DNA from: a virus
Strand: one strand, 5' to 3'
DNA: 61,356 nt
IMG/VR virus record: IMGVR_UViG_3300028829_003908
Location: 1-61,356 of that record
The notes beneath the pieces were generated by a model, which was not told the DNA's origin, ran no database searches, and saw only the letters and a program-made list of their open reading frames with translations. A program made the position numbers and the translations under genes. Each line of letters opens with the position of its first letter. Positions within the stretch are counted from its first letter, which is position 1. This document shows, one piece after another, positions 7,358 through 15,677 of the stretch.

Positions 7358-7608
7358 TAGTATTGTCCGTTTCTGTTATAGATTGTTATCACTGCGTTGT
7401 TTCTCACAACCAAGTAGTGTCCAGTTCCAAAGTGAATGTATTGTGGGTCATTAAACCTCATTCTCCTTAGAAGATGTCTGAACTGGTAAGGTTTCATAAC
7501 CTTTTCCATATATCTCTTTAGTAGATTCTTATCAGCGATTTGATAACCACCGAAATATCTCTCGTTGAATCTCTCAACGAAGTGGTCTGTTAATCTTAGT
7601 TCATCCAT
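7357..7608 (-). CDS. Small basic hypothetical protein (83 aa)
   Basis: Contains DHFVERFNERY and a strand-rich C-terminus (YLVVRNNAVITIYN) reminiscent of small RelE- or DUF4258-like folds, but no catalytic signature is clear. AAAGGAAAG precedes the start and a promoter lies just upstream. Likely an early host-interaction protein; this is inference from position. Confidence 0.6.
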   Translation of the reverse strand: MDELRLTDHFVERFNERYFGGYQIADKNLLKRYMEKVMKPYQFRHLLRRMRFNDPQYIHFGTGHYLVVRNNAVITIYNRNGQY

Positions 7609-7648
7609 TTTTTTCTTTCCTTTATTTTCTTTCTTTAACTTATACCTA

Positions 7649-7678
7649 AATATACGGCTTTTTTCCTATATAAGTCAA
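7649..7678 (-). promoter_or_regulatory. Sigma70-like promoter, 18-bp spacer
   Basis: Minus strand TTGACT, 18 bases including GGAAAAAAGCC, TATATT, about 40 bases before the gene starting at 7608. Confidence 0.8.
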
Positions 7679-7688
7679 GTGTTTTTTT

Positions 7689-7850
7689 TTATTTTTTTCT
7701 ATTGAATAAAAAATCTAAAATATCATTAGCAGTTTCGTTCTCTTCAACTATCTCATTGAGATTATCAAATAGATTTAATTGATTCTTGTGATTACCATAA
7801 TCAGTTCTCTCAACTAAATCACCAAACGCGTTTATTACTAAGTTCTTCAT
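7689..7850 (-). CDS. Small hypothetical protein (53 aa)
   Basis: An acidic 53-residue protein starting MKNLVINAFGDLVER. AGGGG lies eight bases before the ATG and a promoter is directly upstream, which supports a real gene. It is flanked by promoters on both sides. No family recognised. Confidence 0.6.
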   Translation of the reverse strand: MKNLVINAFGDLVERTDYGNHKNQLNLFDNLNEIVEENETANDILDFLFNRKK

Positions 7851-7873
7851 GTTATCCCCTTTTATCATACTAT

Positions 7874-7903
7874 AATATAGGGCAAAAAGCCGATACGAGT
7901 CAA
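7874..7903 (-). promoter_or_regulatory. Sigma70-like promoter, 18-bp spacer
   Basis: Minus strand TTGACT, 18 bases including GGCTTTTTGCC, TATATT. It directs transcription of the 53-residue gene at 7850. Confidence 0.8.
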
Positions 7904-7939
7904 GTGTTTTTTTGAATTATTTTGATTTATTTTAGTTAT

Positions 7940-8227
7940 TTAAGATAATTTAAACATATCAACTATATGTTTTATTAATAACCCTACGAAACCTGTTCCG
8001 ATAACTCCACGCCATTTCTTTGTATCTTGCCTGAATTGGGTGTTTTGTTTCGTTTCTGCCCATAAACCCTCATGTGGATTAAATAGATTCTCTTTCACAA
8101 ATTTGATATCTGTGGACACTTCTTGATGTGCCTTATCCATTTCTGTCTTCATATCCTCAATAGATTGCGTAATGTGGTCAATCTTATTGTGGATTAAATC
8201 GAATTCTGTTCTATCTTTTTGGTTCAT
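7940..8227 (-). CDS. XhlA-like protein: coiled coil plus C-terminal membrane span (95 aa)
   Basis: The first two thirds are heptad-like and charged (IHNKIDHITQSIEDMKTEMD). The C-terminus is hydrophobic (VIGTGFVGLLIKHIVDMF). This layout is that of XhlA/hemolysin-type holin-associated proteins. A lysis or membrane-anchoring role is possible, but the neighbours are early-type genes, so the function is open. An ATACTTATT motif lies 28 bases upstream. Confidence 0.5.
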   Translation of the reverse strand: MNQKDRTEFDLIHNKIDHITQSIEDMKTEMDKAHQEVSTDIKFVKENLFNPHEGLWAETKQNTQFRQDTKKWRGVIGTGFVGLLIKHIVDMFKLS

Positions 8228-8254
8228 GTGTAGTTCCTATATTTTCCATACACT

Positions 8255-8263
8255 AATAAGTAT
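8255..8263 (-). promoter_or_regulatory. ATACTTATT motif, candidate promoter element
   Basis: The minus strand reads ATATACAATACTTATTAGTG, 28 bases before the coiled-coil membrane gene. Confidence 0.35.
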
Positions 8264-8291
8264 TGTATATATAAAAACTATGTAAAAAAAT

Positions 8292-8585
8292 CTATGATTT
8301 TTTTGATTGATTTTTCTTAGAAGATGCAGAATATTTCTTCTGAAACTTCTGTCTTCTATTTCTTGGTTGCGGTTTTCTTGGTTTATAATTCTTACTCATT
8401 CTGAATATTTCACCCTTTAATAATTTCCTTTGCAACTCTAAATCATTGATTCTGCCTTCGTTCTCATCTATTATACCTCTAAGTGTATTATCTTTATTGA
8501 TTAAACTTATTGCAAAAGCCATAATTCCAACTGAACTACCTACTATCATTCCACTTAGGAATGCAATCCATACATTATCTATCAT
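8292..8585 (-). CDS. Single-span membrane protein with very basic tail (97 aa)
   Basis: Residues 5-30 form one membrane helix with small residues (GMIVGSSVGIMAF). A short coiled coil follows, then a Lys/Arg/Gln-rich tail. The topology suggests an inner-membrane anchor with a nucleic-acid- or phospholipid-binding cytoplasmic tail. No family recognised. Confidence 0.6.
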   Translation of the reverse strand: MIDNVWIAFLSGMIVGSSVGIMAFAISLINKDNTLRGIIDENEGRINDLELQRKLLKGEIFRMSKNYKPRKPQPRNRRQKFQKKYSASSKKNQSKKS

Positions 8586-8598
8586 TTCTATCTCCTAT

Positions 8599-8703
8599 CT
8601 AAAACTTAAATTTATCATTATAATCATCTTTGTACATATGGTAAAAGCAAATTCCTATTACACCAAGTGTACCAATAGTGATTATTATCTGGTCAATTGT
8701 CAT
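8599..8703 (-). CDS. Small single-span membrane protein (34 aa)
   Basis: Begins MTIDQIIITIGTLGVIG, one hydrophobic helix then a charged tail. Its start overlaps the stop of the previous gene as ATGA, and GAAAGAG lies upstream. No family recognised. Confidence 0.5.
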   Translation of the reverse strand: MTIDQIIITIGTLGVIGICFYHMYKDDYNDKFKF

Positions 8704-8813
8704 TTTATATCTCTTTCAATATCTCTGTATTGTTCAAATATATCTCTATCTAAATTTACACACAATCTGTAGAATGCGTATACAAAAATTATTGTTATTA
8801 TTGTTTCTATCAT
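8700..8813 (-). CDS. Small single-span membrane protein (37 aa)
   Basis: Begins MIETIITIIFVYAFYRLC, then a charged amphipathic tail. ATGA overlaps at both ends tie it to the genes on either side, which is good evidence that this short frame is translated. No family recognised. Confidence 0.5.
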   Translation of the reverse strand: MIETIITIIFVYAFYRLCVNLDRDIFEQYRDIERDIK

Positions 8814-9088
8814 AATCCATCCTTACCATTTAAGGATTCATCCGTTTCAATTTTATCTTCTTCCCACCATTTATATTTCATCTTACCCATTTGCCTATCT
8901 TGTAAGTTATTTTTAAAATTGGTGTTCCATTCATCTTTTGTCATCACTTTCCATAATTTATCAAACTCTCGTGCACCTATTTGTTTTCTACCTATGAAAT
9001 ATGTTCTTGCTCCATTTAAACCAACATCATCACTCATATCTACTTTATCAGCTATCTCATCTAATTTGTTTACTAAGTAGTATTTCAA
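8810..9088 (-). CDS. Hypothetical protein (92 aa)
   Basis: A charged soluble protein starting MKYYLVNKLDEIADKV with a C-terminal KWWEEDK segment. It heads a four-gene coupled cluster with three small membrane proteins, so it may associate with them at the membrane. GGAG lies close to the start. No domain recognised. Confidence 0.6.
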   Translation of the reverse strand: MKYYLVNKLDEIADKVDMSDDVGLNGARTYFIGRKQIGAREFDKLWKVMTKDEWNTNFKNNLQDRQMGKMKYKWWEEDKIETDESLNGKDGL

Positions 9089-9101
9089 CTCTCATCTCCT
9101 T

Positions 9102-9629
9102 TTAATCTAATACGATACTGAACACATGAATCAGTTCCCCTCTTTCATAAGCACCAACATTTAATGTATCACCAATCATTGTTTTGACGGGTGCAATCAT
9201 ATTGTTTACTTCTCCATAGGAATCTGAATAACTTGCCCAATTCGATGTTCTCACTTCTTCTCCATTAAATCCTGTCACATAGGTGGTATCATATGCTACA
9301 TAAACCCACTCATCAGTATATCCACTATGTACGATATACCCAAGTGTATCTCCTAATACCCAATATAAATCACTTTCCCAAGTAACACGAAAATTTTCTA
9401 ATGCCTCACCATTCTCTGTAACCACACCTGATAATCTATGTAATGTCTGATGGTTATTTCTATCCATCTCTAAATGGTAATACCCATTCTCATCCACAGG
9501 TAACCTTGCATCCCATTCATAACTTACAAACGAATCATTTATGGTGTCCTCACACCCTATGAAAAATACACTACCTACGATTAGGATGTTTCTTACTAAT
9601 CTGGCTATTCTCTCTTTGTTTAACATCAT
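9102..9629 (-). CDS. Lipoprotein, unknown function (175 aa)
   Basis: The preferred start MMLNKERIARL gives a signal peptide with a lipobox-like FFIGC near residue 24 (mature CEDTINDSF). An AGAGGAAAAG ribosome binding site lies upstream. The mature part is strand-rich with many Tyr/Trp and looks like a small surface beta domain; there is no named family. A longer frame starting at 9713 is rejected because it would put a basic peptide before the signal sequence. The gene overlaps the end of the 9571-9732 gene by 59 bases. A phage-encoded lipoprotein could act in superinfection exclusion or lysis. Confidence 0.65.
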   Translation of the reverse strand: MMLNKERIARLVRNILIVGSVFFIGCEDTINDSFVSYEWDARLPVDENGYYHLEMDRNNHQTLHRLSGVVTENGEALENFRVTWESDLYWVLGDTLGYIVHSGYTDEWVYVAYDTTYVTGFNGEEVRTSNWASYSDSYGEVNNMIAPVKTMIGDTLNVGAYERGELIHVFSIVLD

Positions 9630-9732
9630 TATAACTTTTCCTCTTCTTTTTAGGTTTAACTTTCTTTTCAACTTTTTCTCTGAATATCTCTTCTTCATAA
9701 GAATCAACATCACTCCAATCTATCTTTGGCAT
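9571..9732 (-). CDS. Small charged protein (53 aa) overlapping the lipoprotein gene
   Basis: Starts MPKIDWSDVDSYEEEIF, then becomes strongly basic (KKVKPKKKRK). It has an ideal AGGAG six bases from the ATG and sits right after an 18-bp-spacer promoter. Its last 59 bases overlap the lipoprotein start in another frame. No family recognised. The promoter's predicted start would leave only a very short leader. Confidence 0.55.
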   Translation of the reverse strand: MPKIDWSDVDSYEEEIFREKVEKKVKPKKKRKSYNDVKQRENSQISKKHPNRR

Positions 9733-9744
9733 CTATAACTCCTA

Positions 9745-9774
9745 AATATAATAAACTTTGTGTATACGAGTCAA
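9745..9774 (-). promoter_or_regulatory. Sigma70-like promoter, 18-bp spacer
   Basis: Minus strand TTGACT, 18 bases, TATATT. Unlike most of the others its spacer lacks AAAAAGCC. It overlaps the end of the 9771-10013 gene and faces the 53-residue gene and lipoprotein. Confidence 0.7.
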
Positions 9775-10013
9775 CGTCTTTTTATTTTTAATTTTTCCAC
9801 TATGGAAAGAAACTCTTCTATACTATAAATAGTTCCTTTTTCATCCAAAATGGTAAACTTTTCTAATGACTCTGGACTATGGGTAATCATATTGGTTAGT
9901 GCAACCATACCTTGACTTGCATACCAAGTACCTAAACTCTCTTCACCCAATATGTTTGTATCAAACATTAGGTTTTCTTTAGGTTCGTTCTTACCTAATA
10001 TGAAATATGTCAT
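9771..10013 (-). CDS. Hypothetical protein (80 aa)
   Basis: A small soluble protein starting MTYFILGKNEPKENLMFD. It is joined to the upstream glycosyltransferase by an ATGA overlap and is the last gene of the long glycan operon. No domain recognised. Confidence 0.6.
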   Translation of the reverse strand: MTYFILGKNEPKENLMFDTNILGEESLGTWYASQGMVALTNMITHSPESLEKFTILDEKGTIYSIEEFLSIVEKLKIKRR

Positions 10014-11350
10014 AATCGTATTAACTCGTCTGTTCTTGTTTCAAGGGATTTAATTTCAATATTGAATATACCTATTTCTGATATACCAATTTCCCCACTG
10101 TCTTGTAGTATCTCGGATAACTTTTGTATCATGTCAAATTGTTCTTGGTCTAATTTTTCCGCATCAAACCTAACCACCACTTTATCTGTTGGATTAAAAT
10201 GGTCTGAATGTATTCTCTTTTTCAAATCAAATGATGTTTTTTCATTCTCTATATACTGATTTGCACCAAAACCCTTGTGTCCCACTATATCACCATATAT
10301 GTTATCACACCATGGCTCTAATAATTCTAATGATTTCAAATTAAGGTTTTCTACTACAAATCCAACACGATACTTTGGTGGTACTACTGGTTTCATCATC
10401 GTATCGTGTTTTACGAAATGTCCCCATTTTCGAATAAATTCTCTTGTGGATTTCTGATTTTGTTTTAACCACTCGTCTGATTCTCTATTCTTCATGAATA
10501 CCTGTCCTGCAGGATTTCTTATTGCACCATCTTTAAATCTACTACCTCTACAAGTCATATGGTATACTAACCCTTTCCATACTTGTACAAACTTATATCC
10601 AGCAAGATGAAACCTATTGAATATATCACTATCCTCTTTGGATTGTGGAGCAAAGATAGGGTCATGTCCACCTATATAATCCCAATCACTTTTCATAATA
10701 GCCCATGGAGCAAATATCCCCTCAGATATATCTCGATTCAACGCAAGTGGGCCATATTTTAACCCATCTTTACCAGTCTGAATATCATCTACTGCATCTA
10801 ATAATTCTTTCTCTTTGAACTCTTCTGGTTCAATACCAAAATCCAATAGTATTTTCTCTGGCCCATCAGGATGTAAAGGTGGTTCGATTCTTGTAAGTGA
10901 TACTACAACACCCTCTTTTAGATATTTATCTATCTCTTTATCTGAATTAGGTGTTAAATACATATCAGCATGAAATATCATAACTCTGTCGAGTGTAGAG
11001 TAATCATTAATCAATGTATCATATAATATGGTATGTCCTAATCTCTCAGGTCCTTTGTTGATATGAAGTTTCAGATTCTTATCTCTTTTCATCTGAACCA
11101 ATACCCATTCAGAAGTTCCATCTGTACTTGCATCATCTGCAATACATATCTCATGGTCTATTGATTGGTTTGTACGAATACTTTCGTATGCCTGTTTCAA
11201 ATACTTTAGATTATTCCTTGATGGAATTATAAAACTAATTGGTTTCATTATATTTGTATTTCCCTTTGTGTGTTTTGGTTCATATGGGCACATGAGACAT
11301 CCATGTCCACAACAATAACCTCTCTCAATTAAAAACTCTTGTGATAACAT
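10010..11350 (-). CDS. GT2 glycosyltransferase with N-terminal DUF5522-like Cys motif
   Basis: Residues 5-25 carry RGYCCGHGCLMCPY, the signature of the small DUF5522 domain, which normally stands alone. From about residue 36 a GT2 (GT-A fold) domain follows, with IPSRNN, ADDASTDGTSEW and a HADMY metal-binding-type motif. It would transfer a sugar from a nucleotide-sugar to an unknown acceptor. The C-terminal 150 residues are not recognised. The start follows the epimerase stop directly. An internal ATG at 11248 could give the GT alone, but its ribosome binding site is weak, so a fusion is preferred. Confidence 0.8.
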   Translation of the reverse strand: MLSQEFLIERGYCCGHGCLMCPYEPKHTKGNTNIMKPISFIIPSRNNLKYLKQAYESIRTNQSIDHEICIADDASTDGTSEWVLVQMKRDKNLKLHINKGPERLGHTILYDTLINDYSTLDRVMIFHADMYLTPNSDKEIDKYLKEGVVVSLTRIEPPLHPDGPEKILLDFGIEPEEFKEKELLDAVDDIQTGKDGLKYGPLALNRDISEGIFAPWAIMKSDWDYIGGHDPIFAPQSKEDSDIFNRFHLAGYKFVQVWKGLVYHMTCRGSRFKDGAIRNPAGQVFMKNRESDEWLKQNQKSTREFIRKWGHFVKHDTMMKPVVPPKYRVGFVVENLNLKSLELLEPWCDNIYGDIVGHKGFGANQYIENEKTSFDLKKRIHSDHFNPTDKVVVRFDAEKLDQEQFDMIQKLSEILQDSGEIGISEIGIFNIEIKSLETRTDELIRL

Positions 11351-12199
11351 TCATCGCACAGATTCTATGTAATCTAATATATCTATCTTGGGCTCCCAAC
11401 CTAATAACTCGTGAGCCAAAGTATCTGTACAAAGTGTTTCTCTCATTTCACCAGGTCGTGCATCGATGTAAGTATATCCTGCATCAAATGATTGAGCAAT
11501 TACATTTATTGAATGATTTTCACCTTTACCCAATTCAAATATTTTACCATTTGATTCATCTATTTGTTCTCCACACTTAATTATACCATCCACTATATCA
11601 TCTACATGAGTAAAATCTCTTCTCTGTTCACCATCACCTGTAATAGTTAACTCTACACCATCTTTGAATTGTTTTTCAAATATACCAATGACAGTACAAT
11701 ATTCTCCCTCTGTTAATTGATGTGGGCCATAAACATTATAGAACCTACATATTGATGATTTCACACCATAGATTTTATTCCACATCTTCACCATTTCTTC
11801 ACCTTGAGATTTTGAGAATGTATATGGATTAGCAAACACATCTCCATGTGATGATGATGAACCTGCATATATGACAGAACATTTTTTTCTATCTGCCCAA
11901 CTCATTATATTCATGGTTCCCAATACATTGGTTTCAAATGTTATTTCTGGTTCTTCAAATGATGGTTGGATTCTTGGTAATGCTGCCATGTGATATATAA
12001 TATCTACATCATCCATAAAGAAATCAAAATCAAGACAATCTCTAATATCTACATTGTGATATGTACAACCCTCTTGTTCATTCTCTTCTTTACCATTACT
12101 ATAGTTATCCAAACTAACTACATTGTGTCCATCTTTTAATAATCTCTTAATTAGGTTCGTTCCGATAAAACCTACTCCACCCGTTACTAATACATTCAT
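11351..12199 (-). CDS. NAD-dependent sugar epimerase/dehydratase (extended SDR)
   Basis: A nucleotide-sugar epimerase of the UDP-glucose 4-epimerase type. Seen: the Rossmann motif TGGVGFIG near residue 6, a GSSSS catalytic serine region, YTFSK as the YxxxK catalytic pair, and RFYNVYGP and RRDFTHVDD typical of the family. The start chosen is the ATG at 12199, which overlaps the preceding stop (ATGA) and leaves the Rossmann fold at the N-terminus; a frame starting at 12229 would add ten unrelated residues. It probably supplies an activated sugar to the neighbouring transferases. Confidence 0.9.
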   Translation of the reverse strand: MNVLVTGGVGFIGTNLIKRLLKDGHNVVSLDNYSNGKEENEQEGCTYHNVDIRDCLDFDFFMDDVDIIYHMAALPRIQPSFEEPEITFETNVLGTMNIMSWADRKKCSVIYAGSSSSHGDVFANPYTFSKSQGEEMVKMWNKIYGVKSSICRFYNVYGPHQLTEGEYCTVIGIFEKQFKDGVELTITGDGEQRRDFTHVDDIVDGIIKCGEQIDESNGKIFELGKGENHSINVIAQSFDAGYTYIDARPGEMRETLCTDTLAHELLGWEPKIDILDYIESVR

Positions 12200-13131
12200 T
12201 TGTTTGTCGCCTTCCAATTTGTTTTCCATGCATTCTCTGTGTAATATTCATTAAATCTTTTTCTGATAGTTTCACTACATAAGTTATAAAACTTCTCAGA
12301 TTCTTGTAGTTTTCTTCCTATTCTTTTTGCCTCATCCAAATCACCAACTTCGACTGTGGTTAATGGATGTAATAATTCTTGTGTATCTAATCCTTTATAT
12401 CCAATACAAGGTATTCCATGAAACCCACAATTCATACTAAATGTTCCTGCTGCGTGTGTTCTCATTAAATGAACACCTATATTATACTCTGATAATTTAT
12501 CTATCCACTCTCTCCAATTCATATAATTTAAATAATTTATATCTTCTATTGAATCTTCTTGTTCTTGTTTCCTACCCATTGATGGTGCAGATATAGGATT
12601 ACCTATCTCTCTTGCCACCATATAGGAATCAAATCCACCATACCAATTACAAAAGTTACCACCCATCATTGTACCATTTACATTATTTTTAAAGTAATCA
12701 CCCTCTGTAGTTCTTGGTTTTAGTCCCTCTGGTATCATCAAACTTCTCATCACTCTTACATCCTTACAACCTAACCCTAAGAAATAGTTTACATCAGATT
12801 CATTATGACAATACATTATATCTGCATCTAATAATGTGTTCACATAATGAAACTGCCATTCAACTTTATAATCTTGGAAAAACCAATGTGGTCCCTCTTG
12901 CATTACTGCAACTTTATCACACATCTTTCTTATCTGTGACAACATTACACTTGGATTTTTCTTTGGTATTATTACGATACCCAAATCAAACTTCTTTTTC
13001 AATGGTAATTTATTCAATGGATAAAATGGAGCATCTAATGCTATTGACCACGCAATTTCTGTACGAGCGTTCTCGAATGTTCTTGGTGGTTTACCCTCTA
13101 TTGATGTCTCTGAAAAGAATGCAACTTTCAT
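12196..13131 (-). CDS. Probable GT-B-like glycosyltransferase (311 aa)
   Basis: Strand-helix alternation (VAFFSETSIEG, FDLGIVIIP, ADIMYCHNESDVNYF) and a C-terminal half with NIGVHLMRTHAAGTFSMN and GIPCIGYKG. These resemble the donor-binding half of GT4-like enzymes. Catalytic residues cannot be named with confidence. Four-base overlaps to the deacetylase and the epimerase place it in the glycan operon. Confidence 0.6.
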   Translation of the reverse strand: MKVAFFSETSIEGKPPRTFENARTEIAWSIALDAPFYPLNKLPLKKKFDLGIVIIPKKNPSVMLSQIRKMCDKVAVMQEGPHWFFQDYKVEWQFHYVNTLLDADIMYCHNESDVNYFLGLGCKDVRVMRSLMIPEGLKPRTTEGDYFKNNVNGTMMGGNFCNWYGGFDSYMVAREIGNPISAPSMGRKQEQEDSIEDINYLNYMNWREWIDKLSEYNIGVHLMRTHAAGTFSMNCGFHGIPCIGYKGLDTQELLHPLTTVEVGDLDEAKRIGRKLQESEKFYNLCSETIRKRFNEYYTENAWKTNWKATNK

Positions 13132-13790
13132 TTTATCTCTGATATTGTTAAAAACTCTAAACTATACTCTGATAATAAGTATTCAATTACTCGTTCAAAA
13201 TGCAAGAAATTTTCTTCATTCCAAACATTATCATTATGTGTTCCGTTGATATGTGATTGAAACATAAATGTATCACCATACAAACTTAAATTATCTGGTT
13301 CATTTATACCATCACAACCCTCGAAGAAATGGCATCCCCAATTCAATCCTTTATTATGTTCTTCATGTCCTGCAACCCAATCAAAATAACTACTGATAGC
13401 ATCTGCTGATTGTTGGTTCACTCCCCAACCTGGTGCTCTAAATCCTTTTGGTGTATATCCACAACTCTTCCATAAATCTTGACTCTCTTGTATTCTCTGA
13501 ACTGCCTCAGTATAATTTAATTCAAAGAACTCCATCTCACCATATCCCTCGTTTTTACACGCATGAAAGTGTCCATGATTACTTAACTCTATCCAATCGT
13601 GTTGTGTCCAAAAATCTACGAACTCTTTTGTGATTGGAAACTTGTTATGATAATTACTTGGTACAAATAAATTAAACTTTACTCCAAAATTATGATGTAG
13701 GTTTTCAAGGTATTGTACTTGAACATCACCCTCAACTCCCCAACCTTTTTCTGGATGTACATCATCTATTGCAACTATTACATTAGTCAT
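13128..13790 (-). CDS. Polysaccharide deacetylase-like (CE4/NodB fold)
   Basis: Shows AIDDVHPEKGWG at the N-terminus (metal-binding Asp region), SNHGHFHA near residue 73 (the H-x3-H type motif) and GFRAPGWG near 115, the usual CE4 order. It would remove acetyl groups from N-acetylated sugars in a glycan. It overlaps neighbours by four bases on both sides. The family's C-terminal LxH motif is less clear. Confidence 0.75.
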   Translation of the reverse strand: MTNVIVAIDDVHPEKGWGVEGDVQVQYLENLHHNFGVKFNLFVPSNYHNKFPITKEFVDFWTQHDWIELSNHGHFHACKNEGYGEMEFFELNYTEAVQRIQESQDLWKSCGYTPKGFRAPGWGVNQQSADAISSYFDWVAGHEEHNKGLNWGCHFFEGCDGINEPDNLSLYGDTFMFQSHINGTHNDNVWNEENFLHFERVIEYLLSEYSLEFLTISEIK

Positions 13791-14251
13791 CCTCTTAATC
13801 CTTTCTCAATCAAATCTTCTCTTTTCTTTCTATCCATCCACTTTTCCCATAGATGCCATTTGAACCAACTTGTAACTTTACCCACTACATTCTGTATTGG
13901 TTTAAATACTTTGGTTAATACATTATCAACCTTTACTTGTGGTGTTTCATCATACTCTTTTAAGAAATCAAAAGTACCTGAAAATTCTGGTAGAATTACA
14001 TCACCTTTTTGGTGTTCAAGTATCTTAATCGTATTACCATCAACATCTTTTGTAACATAATAACTATCTAAAAAATGATGCGAGTGGTATCGGAATGCAT
14101 CATCTTTTTGCTTTTGAATCAATGCAGTTTCTTTTTCTAACGACCTTGATTCCCAACCATTATAATAATCCATCATTGTATTAACCACCATTAATGGTAA
14201 TGCCAATACCAATGTTATATTCTTCCACCACTCTATCATTTTTTTATACAT
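13787..14251 (-). CDS. Hypothetical membrane-anchored protein (154 aa)
   Basis: An N-terminal hydrophobic stretch (NITLVLALPLMVVNTMM) follows a short basic start, then a charged soluble region and a C-terminal basic helix (KWMDRKKREDLIEKG). It could tether glycan enzymes to the inner membrane; no family recognised. Confidence 0.55.
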   Translation of the reverse strand: MYKKMIEWWKNITLVLALPLMVVNTMMDYYNGWESRSLEKETALIQKQKDDAFRYHSHHFLDSYYVTKDVDGNTIKILEHQKGDVILPEFSGTFDFLKEYDETPQVKVDNVLTKVFKPIQNVVGKVTSWFKWHLWEKWMDRKKREDLIEKGLRG

Positions 14252-14641
14252 CTACCAGCCTTCTTCGAATGGATACTCTTTTGTTGATGGTTTACTATCT
14301 TTACTATTGACATAAATCCACTTAACATCAGGTAGTATCTCGTTCCTTATCTGTTTTCTTTGGTTTGCGTATGGACATATAGATGCTATAACTACATTTT
14401 TCCCTTGTACCCATAACACTCTTGCTATCCTCGCTAACCTATCGTTCTGTTTTCTTCTACTTTTTTCATCAAAACCCAAATCATCCCAAACACTTTCTCT
14501 GAAATCATCTGCATCTAATACTATCTTATTAGGTACATCAAACTTTAAAGCTATGTTTGTCTTTCCACTTCCGCTGTTTCCATGAAACCACCACACTTGT
14601 CCTGGTCTATCATCAGGTATTACTCTGTGTATTGCTCCCAT
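14252..14641 (-). CDS. APS kinase-like P-loop kinase (CysC-like), short
   Basis: Walker A GNSGSGKTN, then LDADDFR (compare LDGDNVR in CysC) and NDRLARIARVLWVQGK followed by ASICPYANQRKQIRN. This is the APS kinase order; those enzymes phosphorylate adenylylsulfate to PAPS. The protein is only 129 residues and lacks the usual lid segment with KGLYKKAR, so activity is uncertain. The start at 14641 has AGGGAG eight bases upstream; a frame from 14707 would overlap the upstream gene by 95 bases. A sulfotransferase gene at 31 kb makes PAPS supply plausible. Confidence 0.7.
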   Translation of the reverse strand: MGAIHRVIPDDRPGQVWWFHGNSGSGKTNIALKFDVPNKIVLDADDFRESVWDDLGFDEKSRRKQNDRLARIARVLWVQGKNVVIASICPYANQRKQIRNEILPDVKWIYVNSKDSKPSTKEYPFEEGW

Positions 14642-15677
14642 TTTCAAACTCCCTAAATACATCTTCCCATGAATATGTATATCCTTGTTCTGTTGTGTTG
14701 AATGCATTTTTTTGACTCATCTTATCGGCATTTGGAAACCAATATTGTTGTTTTCTCATTCTCGTCATATCACCATCTGAGAAATCTTGTCCTTGTACAT
14801 ACATTCTCTTGTTTTCTAACTTCCTATTATGTACTAATAGAATGTTCTTAATAATATATTGTGGTAATTGATTTCTAAAGTGTATCAAACAATTATTCAT
14901 GAACGCAGTATCCTCGTGTACAAAAAATACACTCTTTGGAATATTTGCTCCACTCTTAATTACATCTGATGAAATCACTAAACCACACCCATTAAATTTT
15001 AATTGTGTTGTTTGTTGTATATCTAATTCTTCAGTTCTATCATTAATCTCATCCATTTCATCTTGGTTCATATTATATCTCAAACTCCACCAATTCTCTG
15101 TATCCATCTCTATGAATGGTTTATCTGTAAAATCTGGATGTTCTAATATCTTCCAAGTATCATCCCACATCTTACAAGTAGCAAAGAAACTAACATACTT
15201 GTGAACACCATTATTCTGTGATGCCAGATGTAAGTTATCTAATACTTCCCAAGTTTGTGATGGTATTAACGCATCACTTTCTCCCCACATCAATACATCA
15301 ACTTGTTCACAATATTTTTCATTAAACTCTCTTCTATAATCTGCAATAGTATAAATCTCTTCTATCGTATCACCACCATTGGTATCATGTTCTACTAAGT
15401 TTATAGTGTAGTTTTGTGCATCATTATAGCGGTGGTCATAACCAAATACCTCTTTTAGTATTACTCTGAATTTATCTCTTAGTTCACCAACTGATATTTT
15501 GTTTTTATCAACCTTTTCTAAACCTTGATTCAAATTAAAACAAATATCAATAATCACATTGTCTTTATTTTCTACATTATCTAATGATTTTTTTACACTT
15601 ACTAAATAATCTCTAATGATATCTATCTCATAGAATTGTACTAAACATCCTATCGCAAACTTATTAGTTAGTTTCAT
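14613..15677 (-). CDS. Probable GT-A-like glycosyltransferase (354 aa)
   Basis: Begins FAIGCLVQFYEIDIIRDYL, with MWGESDALIP in the metal-binding position and FNGCGLVISSDVI further on, similar to other phage GT-A-like proteins here. The acceptor is unknown. It overlaps both neighbours in a continuous polycistron. Confidence 0.6.
   Translation of the reverse strand: MKLTNKFAIGCLVQFYEIDIIRDYLVSVKKSLDNVENKDNVIIDICFNLNQGLEKVDKNKISVGELRDKFRVILKEVFGYDHRYNDAQNYTINLVEHDTNGGDTIEEIYTIADYRREFNEKYCEQVDVLMWGESDALIPSQTWEVLDNLHLASQNNGVHKYVSFFATCKMWDDTWKILEHPDFTDKPFIEMDTENWWSLRYNMNQDEMDEINDRTEELDIQQTTQLKFNGCGLVISSDVIKSGANIPKSVFFVHEDTAFMNNCLIHFRNQLPQYIIKNILLVHNRKLENKRMYVQGQDFSDGDMTRMRKQQYWFPNADKMSQKNAFNTTEQGYTYSWEDVFREFENGSNTQSNT

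Noticed and set aside
9102-9732. Rz/Rz1 spanin pair
   Set aside because: The outer reading frame has no membrane segment, so the overlap alone is not enough.
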